From: Takakia lepidozioides
Lineage: Eukaryota > Streptophyta > Takakiopsida > Takakiales > Takakiaceae
Length of the DNA: 60,000 nucleotides
Assembly (NCBI GenBank): GCA_030704615.1
Contig: CM060733.1
Coordinates: 46,068,001 to 46,128,000, forward strand
Reading direction: 5' to 3'
Program-made: the position numbers and the translations under genes
In this document: piece after piece, positions 30,960 to 41,437 of the stretch
Position numbering within the stretch: the first letter of the stretch is position 1
Layout of the letters: every line of letters starts with the position of its first letter
The notes under the pieces: model-generated
Told to the model about the DNA's origin: nothing
Databases searched by the model: none
Seen by the model: the letters and a program-made list of their open reading frames with translations, nothing else

Positions 30960-33900
30960 AAAGGACAGCTTGGAAGTCAAACTCGGAGAATGTGCCATGC
31001 GGACAGGGGAAGACGGGAGCATGTTTAAAATCGAACACATGGCCACTAGGGTGAAGCACACCGTGGTGCATATATTGCAAAAGTGGGTGTCATCATGCAA
31101 GAGGACAAACTGGGCCGTCAACGTACCTACCCAATACATCAGCCAAAACTAATTGTGGGCCCATTAACGCATTCAGGGCAAAGGTAACGGAACCCTTTAC
31201 GTGTACAACAAAGGGGAACCTTTGCCACATGTGCTGTCCTAGTGGACAATCCAAGTGGGAATATCCACTGAGGGGAGTAAAATTAAGAAATTACCCAAGG
31301 GGGCAACAACCAATCAGGAGTGAGAATTTTGTGCAGGTGGTTCCCTCCAAGAAACAAGAACAAGAAATTACAAGAGTTATGAGCGGAAGAGTCGGGGTGG
31401 CTCCGAATAACCAGCATCTCGACGGGTGGGGCAATCAAAGCTATAGCTTTGTAGTTATGGCGGATATTACGGACTACACATTAGCTTTACTTCTCACGTA
31501 GTGGCAGAAGGACGGGCGGGTAGAAAAGACATTTTCTCTCACTCAGTATTTGCAAGCCCCACAGGCTTACGCGCACTTACCCATTCATTTCTATGCCAAC
31601 CATACTTTTATGCTCTACGCCCTGCAAGCTTTCCTAGAGCTATTTCAAACAAGGCCATCTTGTTTGTTTGGGATGAAGAGAATTAGGGGAATGGAGGATA
31701 TCACGGTGAAGAGCACCACGATTCTGCAGAAGCAAACAATTGCTACACCACAAGTAGTGCAGCTGCTGAAGGAGTTGCGATTGGAAGGGCTGGTACGCAA
31801 CGAATGGTCCTTGCATCATCGGAAGTATATGATTCAATTTGTTCAGAACTTTGAGCCTCGGATAGGAGTTACACATGTGAGGGGAGTAGATATAGAGATT
31901 ACTCCCTAGTACTTGCAGCAACAGTTTGAATTGCCATCTGGGCATGTAAATGTGGATGAACACAGGGCAAGATTGCAAATGGTCAATTTGTTCCTAGAAG
32001 CGAGTTTCTTCAAAACTCAAGGATACACTTGCACCAAGGCCGAGTACCCTGGGTTAAGGGAAGTTGGCCAAATACTGAATGTTCTGTTTGCCATGAAACA
32101 GAACCAACAGTACCTTAGCAGATCATTCACGGAGGAAATACTGAAAGCCTTGAGGGGAGAGGATGTGGCTTGGGCGCAATTGATGTACAGTGGTCTGGTG
32201 GAAGAGATTAAGCGGTTACAGGGCACTGCTGCTAAGTCTCCGATCATTGTGTCTGGCCCAATAATTGCGCAAATTATCCTTGATTCTTGTATACTAGATG
32301 CGCGAGAACGCAAGGAGATGGGAGTGTTTGAAACAGCTACAACTGCAATTGAGGAGCAGGGCTCGTCACATGGTGAAGGAGGATTGGAGGGGCAACACCA
32401 GTCCAAGAAACAGAAGCGGGATATGACTGTGCCAGATCCACTAACTTCAAGAAAACCACAAGATGATGTTTCCATAGCACTTGTGCAGGATGAGGAGCAG
32501 CAGCACGGGGGGCTGTTATTGCTGGAAGCATGGCCTTTGGAGAGGGAAAAAGAAGTCACCTCAGTACCACAGCCACCACAACCAGTTAGCTTAATTGTTC
32601 CGGGGGTCACTCAGTTAGTACATGTTGATACACCAGAGCCTATTGATGTGGAAGGAGAAGGGTTGGACATTCCCACTACAGAGCAGGTAGTAGCAGAAAT
32701 TGAGAAGGGTGACCTTCTCTATGAAAACTCTGGCTTGGTCAAGGAACCAATGGTACCCAAGATGTAGAGTTTGTCCAAGCAAGCCCCTGTTATGCATGTG
32801 ATACCCGAACCTGTGGCGGAGGTTCCAGGAGTAGACTGTCAGGGCACTGCAGTACTTGCGGCGGATCAGGTAGCTCAGGAGCAAGATCTTGTGGGATCAT
32901 GGCCTGATTGGTTCGTGAAACATCAAACTGTGGAGGATCAGGGAGAACAGCAGCAAGTTCACCATGAAGACCCACAGCAGGCCATGCTTATGAGTTCCAT
33001 AAGCAGAACACTCAATTTGTTGGGCACTTATGTGAAATCCCATGTTCCATCCACACAATTGGCAGCTTTGAGGGAGGAACTCAAGCAGGAGTTTGAGGCT
33101 AGAATTGCCAGGAAGTGTGCAAACAAGGTGGATGTGGAGGCCAACCTCAAGTTGCAGAAAGAGTTGGAGGACACGAAGGCTGCTCTGCAGCTAGCCAAGG
33201 GGAATCTGATTGAAGCAAGTCTGGAGTAGGGGAAATTGCATAAAGCACACAAGCAACAGCTATACCAATTGCAGGTGAAGCATGAGACAAATTGCAGGAA
33301 GTGAACGTGCTCCATACAGAGTTGGAGGCAGTTCATCAAAAAATGACCATCCAATGTGCCACACTAACAACTGCTCTGGACCAAACTGCATTAGAAGTTA
33401 ACAGACAAGCAGAGAGGTGTATGATAGCAGAGGCTGAGACAATAGAGCAAGGGAAACTCATTGCTGATTTGAAGGCTACAATCTGTCGCAATGAGAATAC
33501 TTTCCAACAGTACAGTCAGGTTGAGGCTGAGAAAGAAAGGTATATCCTGGAGTTGCAGCAAACACTCATGGTCCATAAGAATGAACTCTCTGTGGCTAAC
33601 AAGGCTTGGAAGGAAGCCAACAATCTGTCTGCTGCCTATGCGGCCCTGGTTGAACCTCATGCAAAGCGCATGGAGGCTTTACAGCAGCAGTTAGATGTGT
33701 ATAGACTCAAGGAGGAGCAGGCTCTCAGGGGTGCTACACAGGACTTGGTGGATAAACATCTTATGCAAGTATGGTTGACACAAGGGCCGTTGGAAGGGAA
33801 GGCACCAAGGAAGCTCACCCAGGGGAAGATGAATGATCACAGGTTGCAGGTGCAGAACATTGCTACAACTACTATAGACAATGTCTATAGTAGAATAGCG

Positions 33901-35230
33901 GAGTTACAGGATGATGTGGAAGGGCTGTAGACTCAAGTGAATGACTTGAGTTCCAACATTGACAAAAATGGTCTTTGTTCCTGAGGAGCAGCTGATGGCT
34001 ACTTATTTGCATGCCAAGACTCTGATTTTTCAGTCTTCATCACAGGAGGTGCAAGAGTTGCCAGCAGTAGGAGGGACAGTGGTGGCAATATCACAGCCCC
34101 CACAGTAGGTGGCTGTGCAGGTGGCTAGCACTGTTGATACCATGGCGAAGTCACAATATGAGGTCTGGGGGGATGCTGCTTTCAACCCACCAAGGACTCC
34201 TGCTGCACTGGAGTACAATCGGGTTATGATTATGCCCTTCAACCAAATTCCCATTGTGATGGATTTGGAAGGAATTCAGTCCTCCACAATCTTTGGCACA
34301 TTATTACCAGATCATGCGCATTTGGTTGTGAGTGGCAACTCGGACTAAGGTTCTTCCGAACAATCGACCCATTGAGGATCATCATTTTGCAAGGTACTGG
34401 TCTGAGGTAGGCACCATGTTGAAGGAATTAATTGCCTTCTAGGTTGTTCATGGGTACATCTACACCAAGACCAAGGATGTATCTAGTTTGGTCATGGGCT
34501 GTGGATTGTACTATGCTGCTTGTTTCATTGCACATTATTACATTGAGCAACAGAAGATGCAGTCAAGATTTCTGAGTTATTCCAGTGGAGATCATTGGGT
34601 CTTATCTTCAGTTCCACCCCATATGTATTTGTATGATGCGAAAGTCATGATGCAGAAGGATTCCCAGCTTCGTTCATGGTTTAATTTGGCTTGGAACAAC
34701 TTGGCAAAAGAAAAATTGGGCCATGACGATATTTTTTATAAGGGACCTGAAGCCTGGAAATACTTACATTGGAATTGGCACACCTCTCACCTATACGGCC
34801 AAGGAGTTCCGGGAGTTCACTCATTTTGCATGCAAGAGATTAAAGCAAGTAGTATAGTTCAAGCTTCCCGACATGGTGGGCCAACATTGTATGCCACGCA
34901 GGATTCCTGAGGAGCCACTTAAAGTTCGGCCACCGAAACACCTCAGGGGGGAAGATGATTCTGATACTACAGGTTCTACGGAGGAACCTTTTGACATGGC
35001 GGAGGACTATGCACTACAGATGGCAGAGAAGAAACGGCGGGGATCTCCTATGCCTGAGAGGTTACCTCGTTATTAACCATAGGAGGGTCAGACATTTCCA
35101 TTTGGTGCTCAATCGCCTCCATCAGCCACTGACAGGGCCCGGGCTCGCACACAGAGCCCTCCAAAAGGCTCTCACCGTCAGAAGAGTGCTCGCTCACAAA
35201 GGTTTGCTGATCCTAACAATAAACCGTGAG
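30960..35230 (+). pseudogene. ORF3 downstream of pol: CCHC knuckle and coiled coil, unknown function
   Basis: About 4.3 kb of coding-like sequence in the plus direction between pol and the 3' LTR, broken by several stops and shifts (for example after ITP near 31908, PKM near 32765, SLE near 33227 and GL near 33928). Parts in order: a zinc-knuckle half (CHMCCPSGQSKW, 31229), a conserved block VRGVDIEITP..LPSGHVNVDEHRARLQ (31860-31980), a globular-looking stretch with REVGQILNVLFAMKQNQQYL (32050), a Q/E-rich linker, a coiled coil of about 200 residues (LKQEFEARIARKCANKVDVE, then QALRGATQDLVDKHLMQV, 33060-33760) and a tail ending with HRQKSARSQRFADPNNKP near 35228. Copy 2 carries the first 1.6 kb at the same place. 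No signal peptide or clear membrane segment supports an envelope role. The product is not recognised. Confidence 0.7.
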
Positions 35231-35243
35231 GACACGGCTTTTT

Positions 35244-35257
35244 GAGGGGGGGAGGGC
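35244..35257 (+). promoter_or_regulatory. Polypurine tract of gypsy copy 1
   Basis: GAGGGGGGGAGGG directly upstream of the LTR start (TGTTAG at 35261), the usual primer for plus-strand DNA synthesis. Confidence 0.8.
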
Positions 35258-35260
35258 TAA

Positions 35261-36155
35261 TGTTAGAGGGCTGTCTGGGACTTAGACAGTTTTACATTAA
35301 TTTTGCGCAGACTTACGGATGGTAGACTTAGACCAACAGAGGCCTTAGGGGTGACAGGCACAGGCTTTAAGGGTGAAAGACAGGCTTACACACTCAGTCA
35401 CAGTCAGACACAGCCTTACACAGCCCGACACAGCCCGACACAACTCAACACAGCTTTGCACAGTCAGTCACAGCCCGACACAGCTTTACACAACCAGTCA
35501 CAGCTCGGCACAGTCACAGCCTGACACAGTTTGACACAACCATCACAGCGTATATAGGGAACGGTTATCATTGGCAGGGAATGACATCTGCGGAAGGAAC
35601 GTGTTTACTTCTTGGGTGACGGTTAGAACAGCTTGCAGGTAGATTAGGCAGAGTAGCAACTTGGGGGGGGGGGGGGTCTTCTTATCATCAGCAGAGGAGA
35701 TCAGGTGGAAAAACATGAACTAGATGAGGGATGGAGAGTACAGTGATGGAGGGGACGCGAACTGCTGATGTTTGATGAATGCAAGCTATAGAGATATACT
35801 GTAGAGCAGACTAGGATTACCATGGCTTCGGCTTGAAACTTGATAGATCTTAATCTGATATATTCCATACTCACATTGTGTAGAGAGACCTGAGTGAAGC
35901 TGTGGAATGAATGGATGAGTGATTGGGAACCTGAAAGATTGCTGAAACAATCTGATGCATAAATATAAACAGTAAGGTAATTTGCTGACATGAAGGCAAG
36001 AAAGAATACAAACATGAAACACTTCCATGATACACTAGTTGAAGGTCATGACTGATTGTTCTGAGCGGGCTAAGTGCTTAGAAATATCCAACTCTTCTAT
36101 CTTGGAGTTCCCACCTCGGATAGCGAAGGGATGGGTGAGTAAAAGCCGCTCGACA
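35261..36155 (+). repeat. 3' LTR of gypsy copy 1, 895 bp
   Basis: Begins TGTTAGAGGGCTGTCTGGGA and ends GCCGCTCGACA, with the standard TG..CA termini. Both ends match the LTR of copy 2 on the other strand (52320 and 50846). It contains the CACAGCC minisatellite at about 35386-35550 and a run of 13 guanines near 35665. U3, R and U5 limits cannot be set by eye. Confidence 0.88.
35386..35550. repeat. CACAGCC minisatellite in the LTR, copy 1
   Basis: Units such as GACACAGCCC, CTTACACAGC, GTCACAGCCC and TTGCACAGTC, each about 10 bp, within the first third of the LTR. It is homologous in position to 52010-52180 (LTR of copy 2) and 52490-52620 (third LTR). Confidence 0.85.
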
Positions 36156-36685
36156 CCTAGGGGTCGCACCCCGCGATGGAAAGCTGTCAAAGGGGGCCAA
36201 GTGTTTTTTTATATTTATGGGGCCCGGGGTCGCAAGCCGACAGCCCACCGTCACCAATACCATTTTACATTTTTTTAAAAAGGCGGGGCGCAGGCGTGCG
36301 ACGGCCGGGCGTCGCACGTAGGCGCCGTGCCCTTTTTTTCCCCTAAGTGCTTGAAGCACCTCTTTCCCCTTCCGTTTTCATTTGTTCTTTGGGAGAGAGG
36401 TAGTTCAGAGAGTGGGGTTTAGGGTGGAGGAGAAACGCACTTGCTGCTGAGCCCGAGGTGGTTGCAAGGCCCCAAGGAGGCCGCTCCAACGCCCAAGGTA
36501 AGCACCGCCTCCTCCCTCACTTTCTCTCTTGCTTTCTTGCCCTAAGAATGGGCTGATCTCTCTCTCCCCTATGTGGTAGCAACGCCGCCCAGAGGCACGA
36601 TCTAAACGAGCTGAAGAGAGAAAGAGTCGTGGTGAGGGGGGGAGAGACACCCTGCAGCGGCGGGGACCCGCGCCGTTGGCAGCTG
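36156..36685. other. GC-rich unique stretch between two facing LTR ends
   Basis: Holds GC-rich blocks (GGTCGCACCCCGCGATGG, GCGTGCGACGGCCGGGCGTC), a T run and one canonical donor-like site (CCCAAG then GTAAGCACC near 36495). No ORF with a recognisable product is seen. Could be host flank or a first-exon remnant. Confidence 0.4.
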
Positions 36686-36875
36686 TGTCGAGCGGCTTTT
36701 ACTCACCCATCCCTTCGCTATCCGAGGTGAAAACTCCAAGATAGAAGAGTTGGATATCTGTAAGCACTCAGCCCGCTCAGAACAATCAGTCATGACCTAC
36801 AACTAGTGTATCATGGGAGTGCTTCATGTTTGTATTTCTTCTTGCCTTCATGTTAGCAAATTACCTTACTGTTTA
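36686..36875 (-). repeat. Inverted LTR-end fragment
   Basis: About 190 bp matching the last part of the family LTR on the minus strand, ending GCCGCTCGACA at 36686. It faces the end of the copy 1 LTR at 36155. It stops abruptly at about 36875 (TTACCTTACTGTTTA). What follows its end on the minus strand (CAGCTGCCAACG) is not the primer-binding site seen in copy 2, so it is a 3' LTR or solo remnant. Confidence 0.82.
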
Positions 36876-37660
36876 CCTGGAGAGCCGGGACCTCCAGGAC
36901 CTCCCCACATAGAAATTCGCCGTCTATTTTGCAGTTTCATTCCCCAAAATTTACCTCGTTCCCGGGACCTCATTATGTGTGTGTTTCTTGAATGCAGGTA
37001 CTGCAAGTTCTCCTTGTTGGAGAAAGGTCATTTGTCCTTCGAGCCGCCATTCTTCCTCGCATGGAGGAACCCTGGAGCTGACTCCATGTACACTGACGTT
37101 ATCGTGAAGGAGTGGAATCTGGAACATTTGCGCGATTGCCCATGGGTTGCACATGCACATGTTTCTTTGGCCCATACAATGTAACTGTCATGCAGATTGT
37201 GCTGTTGTCATAATGCACTGTGTTCGTGGATGCGCATAATTCATGAGGCGATGGAAAACGTGATGTGAGTTCAATGCCCGTGCACCCTTCTTTATCGTAA
37301 ATCTTATGGTTTACCTTCAATCCTGTTTGAAACTGCAGTGTATGCTTACATTGTCCATGCAGCCACTTGACATGCTTTGTGGGGTCTGTTCAGGATTTGT
37401 TGTGGTGCAATGGTGAACAAGACTACGGACGTCTGGTTCTTCCAAGATTCGTTGTCCCCTCAGATCCCTCTTAGACTAGAAGATGCAGATGATCTGGTGG
37501 ATGCCGTGTGATGGACTTTTGGGTGTGTTGCAAAAAATTGTCCCTTCCACATAATGTGCTTGCAACACCGAGGATTCACCATAGTCGAAGCTGTCTGCAC
37601 ACATCCAAAGCAGATGTTGCACATGAGCCCGGGTTGGGGGGGTGCTATTCCGTGAGCCCG
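36876..37660. other. Unrecognised stretch with one coding-like plus frame
   Basis: An open plus frame (to 37184) reads CRYCKFSLLEKGHLSFEPPF and ADSMYTDVIVKEWNLEHLRD, which looks like protein but fits no family I recognise. An acceptor-like site precedes it (TTGAATGCAG near 36995). The rest to 37660 has nothing that I can name. Confidence 0.3.
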
Positions 37661-37662
37661 GA

Positions 37663-37713
37663 GGCGTGAGCCTGTGAGCCTAGGAGCCCGTGAGCCTAGC
37701 ACAGGCTCACGCC
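37663..37713. repeat. Perfect 14 bp hairpin arms in GTGAGCC repeats
   Basis: GGCGTGAGCCTGTG at 37663-37676 and its exact reverse complement CACAGGCTCACGCC at 37700-37713. The spacer and left flank are made of GTGAGCC/GAGCCC repeats starting near 37652. Confidence 0.85.
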
Positions 37714-37779
37714 ACGTCAGCATGCATACATGGCCTATTTCCGCGGGTGTCACCTATTACCGCGAGTTGATCAGCCATT

Positions 37780-38002
37780 TTCAGGGAATGCAGACTAGAT
37801 GTGTTACATCCATTGTATCCATCCTTTCTATCCATTGCATCTATTTAGACGTTATTAACATACCAAGCCCTTGCATTGGAATGTGGCTACGTCGTGAGCA
37901 GGTGCACACTCACATCATCCAAAGCGGATCCCTGCGAAATGTTTTCTTACTTACCACCCTTGCCAACATGTATGGTATGTGCGGGAGCATCATGGATGCT
38001 TA
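37780..38002 (+). pseudogene. PPR relic
   Basis: The plus frame ending at 38003 reads REQVHTHIIQSGSLRNVFLL and ANMYGMCGSIMDA, which is one PLS-type PPR unit (usual ending MYGKCGSIEDA). No further unit lies in frame. It resembles the PPR family whose members dominate the LINE insertion, but the orientation is opposite. Confidence 0.7.
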
Positions 38003-38722
38003 ACAGAAGAATGCATGAACGATCTTTGATCACATGGATTTTAACGTGGTAGATTTACCAAACATTCTTCTGGCTAGAATGGTTGGGAGACCAACGAGCA
38101 AATGATGCGAGAAATGCACTGCCCAAACCAAAGACGTTTGTTTGTTTTTGCAATGCACACAAGACTGTGAGCTCCGGAAAACACTAAAGAGATTGAAGGA
38201 ACAATATGGGCAGTCCATGCAACCCCCATCTCCAACGATAGTTTGTTCCCAGGAATTTGCATCCCACGCACACATTGCAAACAAGACAACAATGACACAC
38301 CACCATCCCATCTCAAAATTGGCCCCGAATAAAAGTAAAAGAAAACTTGATATCAAGTGACAAAGTCATCAGAATCAGAATCGACCTCCTGTGCTATGTC
38401 ATCCACAAAGATTCCGGCCCCAACACCACGTCTTCTACCACGACCGTCGATGGTTGGACTGCGAGTGCCATGAACGGACATGCTTGCTGCGAGTGCCTCC
38501 ACATAGACGGGTAGCATGTAAGACTGAGGAGGACTTGAAAGAAGTCCAAGAAGTTGTGATAGCCCTGGACAGTGGAAGCACACGGACTCCTGCACAAGTC
38601 GACAAAAACCCATTTTGAATACAATGATGCAATGCACAAGTCCAACAAAGAGGATGTCTCTCATGTTCACCTTGCCTTAAGAACAGTGATTCTAGTGCAA
38701 CAAGAATGCAAGCATCCACAGG
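38003..38722. other. No recognised gene
   Basis: Several overlapping 60-100 codon frames on both strands, none with a domain. The minus frame 38353-38670 ends in an acidic tail (VDSDSDDFVT). Confidence 0.3.
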
Positions 38723-39590
38723 TTGAACTTACTCACAGGCAAAGTCAGAGTCCAGCTCCTTGTCGGACGTCTCCCCTGTATCAATATCACCGAGAAGCGG
38801 CTTTGGAAGGACTTGAGAAGTTTGTCCACCCCAAACCCATCAGGAGGTTCTTGTAAATTTCGGCATCCCCTTCATGTGGACCTTCCGCCCGGCTCGCTTG
38901 ACTCATCCGAGTTTCAATTGAAGCTCGATGCGGAGGCCCGACGAAACCGGGCTCCGCTGCCTCCGCTGGGTCCAAAGGAGCCGAAAGCGCTTGCCAAGTC
39001 CAGGAAAGCGGCAGAGCTTGCTCAGGCAGGTATTCAGGAGAAATTGAATGAGAAGAATAAAGGACAAAAGAAAAGGACACGGAAACATGGGAGTACAGTA
39101 ACCCCCAAAAAACAGAAAACCACTGGGGCGCCAGAGGAGGCGCTGGAGGGTCCTCAAGGGAGTGACTCCGACAACGACTTTGTGCAAGGTCCTGCGACTG
39201 CTGCTGCTGCTACCAAGTCACCGGTCGTCCGGGTTCCCAAGTCAGTTCGGACTGGGACTGGCTCTGCCAAGAAGTTGGCATTTGAGGGCGAGCCAACATG
39301 GCGGTATTCGGCGGTGACGTTTCAGCAGAGGCCAAAGCTAGAACCCCCAACCATCATCCAATGCGTCAATGACAGCTTCCTTGATGCTCTGGCTGCCGGG
39401 CGAAGAAGTTGGAAGCCATGATGGAATTCTTCACAGCTGTTAGCAGAGATTGCAAGAGCACTCAAGGGGGGGGGGGGGGTTTGAGGTGGAGAGAGCCTGC
39501 GATATGATTTTCCTCGATATTCCAGATGGGGAGCTGTTGGAGGGCCTGGATGGTGTGCCCACCTGGATCAAGTTTACAAAGGACTACTGA
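38723..39590 (+). pseudogene. Unrecognised lysine-rich nuclear-type protein fragment
   Basis: A 232-codon frame rich in K, A and P with two basic clusters (NKGQKKRTRKHGSTVTPKKQ) that look like a bipartite nuclear signal, then an acidic patch (GSDSDNDFV) and VNDSFLDALAAG. A shift near 39405 moves to a frame with KLEAMMEFFTAVSRDCKS. A guanine run at about 39469 shifts it again to DMIFLDIPDGELLEGLDGVP, ending about 39590. The layout (disordered basic part, short helical end) resembles transposon-encoded or MYB/SANT-type DNA-binding accessory proteins, but no domain is identified. Confidence 0.4.
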
Positions 39591-39714
39591 GAGCCGGGTT
39601 TGGGCTGGCGGGGATGCATCACCATTCCAAACAAAATAGGACGCACAACATTTGGAAACCATTTCTTTTATAACAAAATTTGTACAATACAAGTTTTTGC
39701 AATTGGATTCCTGA

Positions 39715-41437
39715 GCTAGCTAATTTCCTCCCCTACGCTCTAAGGTTGATGTCCCCATCAACGCTTCTTCCGCTTTTGAGGTCGCCCTTCGAAAGCTGCA
39801 ACCGCCTCAGATGCGTTTCCCATTTCTGAGGCACGTACCCAAGATGCCTCCACATGATGATAGCCCTTCCATTTCACGAGATACTCCGTTTCTCAATTCT
39901 TGAACCTCCTCGACTTAAGCACTGCCTCTACCTCGTACTCAGGTTCATTTTCATGATCCAACAGCACAGGTGGCGGACGCAACACTTGAGGCCGATTCGA
40001 ACGTGCTTCATCTTTGAAGTAAGGCTTCAAAAGGGAGACGTGGAATACCAGATGCACCTTGCTGTTTGTCGGCAGCTCCAATTCATACACATCCTCATTC
40101 ATAACCTTCCGGATGCGAAAGGGTCCCGCATACGGAGGTACGAACTTCGGACTCACTTCCGGAGGTAGTCGAAATTTTTTGATGTTCAACTAGACCTCCG
40201 TGCCTGCCTCAAACTTAACCTCCCTCCGCTTCCGATTTGCCTGCCGTTCATACCGCTTCCTAGCTTTGGCAATGTTGTAGTTTGCGAGCTTCAACAAACG
40301 CTCGCGTTCTTCCAGCACTGCCGCTGCTGCCGGTTCCTCAACGTCTTGGGCGGCCCAACTTGTCGGCACCAGAGGTGCTTTTCCATAGACCAATATGAAA
40401 GGGGAAACTCCTGTTGCGGAATGTTTTGTGTTATTATAACAGAACTCTGTCGCATCCAAGTGCTCCACCCAATCCGATTGGTCTGCCGACATGTAATTCC
40501 GCAAGATCTGCTTCACCACGGAATTCACCCTTTCCGTTTGGCCGTCCGTTGTAGGTCGGAAGGCGGTGCTCATTTTGAGCCTCGTCCCCATTTTCTTCCA
40601 AAGTACCCTCCAAAATTTACTAGTATACTTTGGATCGCGGTCCGAGACAATATCCTTCGGGAGTCCATGATGCTTGAAGACGTGGGCGAAGTAAAGTCGC
40701 CCCGTCTCCTGCGCCGTTGTCGTCTCCTTGGTGGGGATGAAATGACCCATTTTACTGAACCTATCCACCACCACCATGATTGCGTCGAATCTTTTGACAC
40801 CGGCATAGCAGTCATGAAGTCCATCGAGACACTTTCCCAAGACCCCTCTGGAATTGGCAAGGGTTGTAACAGCCCCGCTTGCTTTTTGTACTCGCTCCGG
40901 TTTTGTTGGCATGTGGTGCATGTCTTGACATACTCCTCGGCCTCCTCCCTCAGTTTGGGCCAGAAATACTCTTTCTTCAGGAGTGCCGCGGTGCGCTTGG
41001 CTCCGCCGTGGCCCGCAAGCGGGCCATCATGGCATTCTCTCAAGAGACTATCTCTGATCCCTCCCATCAGCACATAGAGACGTTTTTTGCTTATACCGGA
41101 GCAGTCCATTTTGCAAGTGGAATTGCGATTTAACCCCCATCCTCAAGTCCCGCGTCACGGACTTCGCCATCTCATCCTTCCGGTAAGCCTTCCGAATCTT
41201 CCTTTGGAGTGTCGTCTCGCCCCTGTACACCATCATGAGCTGCTGCTTTCTACTTAAAGCATCGGCCACCACATTGTCCCGTCCCGGTTTGTACTGGATA
41301 TCCACGTCGAACAGTGCCAAAGTGTCTTGCCACCTAATTTGTTTTGGGGACAACTTAGGCTGCGTGGCAAAATACTTCACCATGACATTGTCCGTGAACA
41401 CCTTCACCGGGTTGGAGCCAATATAGTGGCGCCAAAG
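39715..41437 (-). pseudogene. Chromovirus-type gypsy fragment: RNase H, integrase, chromodomain
   Basis: A different gypsy family from copies 1 and 2. It starts at 41437 within RNase H (ELWRHYIGSNPVKVFTDN, QIRWQDTLALFDVDIQYKPG, DNVVADALSRK). The integrase follows: HDGPLAGHGGAKRT..CTTCQQNRSEYKK, SMDFMTAMPVSKD, a frameshift near 40790, MVVVDRFSKMGHFIPTKETT, VSDRDPKYTSKFW and TDGQTERVN, so all three catalytic acids are present. A stop at about 40190 precedes LNIKKFRLPPEVSPKFVPPY (GPY/F-like). The chromodomain EYEVEAVLKSRRFKN..EYLVKWKGYHHVEASWVPQK is interrupted by one TGA at about 39893. The ORF ends about 39715. No LTR was identified. Confidence 0.87.

Larger units (their letters stand above)
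11335..36155 (+). mobile_element. Ty3/gypsy copy 1, 5'-truncated and split by a 15.5 kb LINE insertion
   Basis: Non-chromovirus Ty3/gypsy retrotransposon. The order on plus is protease, RT (to 13186), interruption, rest of RT, RNase H, integrase, minisatellite, ORF3, polypurine tract and a complete 3' LTR. Without the insertion the remaining element is about 9.3 kb. The 5' LTR, primer site, pre-gag ORF and gag are missing. A second copy of the same family lies on the minus strand at 41438-52320 and shows the missing parts. The aspartic protease motif IDGGSGVN and absence of a chromodomain point to the non-chromovirus branch. Exact lineage (Tat/Ogre-like or a fern-specific lineage) cannot be settled by eye. 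Confidence 0.85.

Noticed and set aside
30960-35230. ORF3 as an envelope gene
   Set aside because: Its position fits, but I see no signal peptide, no convincing membrane anchor and no glycoprotein-like cysteine pattern; zinc knuckle and coiled coil argue otherwise.
36876-36905. Collagen-like GEPGPPGPP peptide
   Set aside because: Nine residues only, at the edge of an LTR fragment, with no further Gly-x-y repeats.
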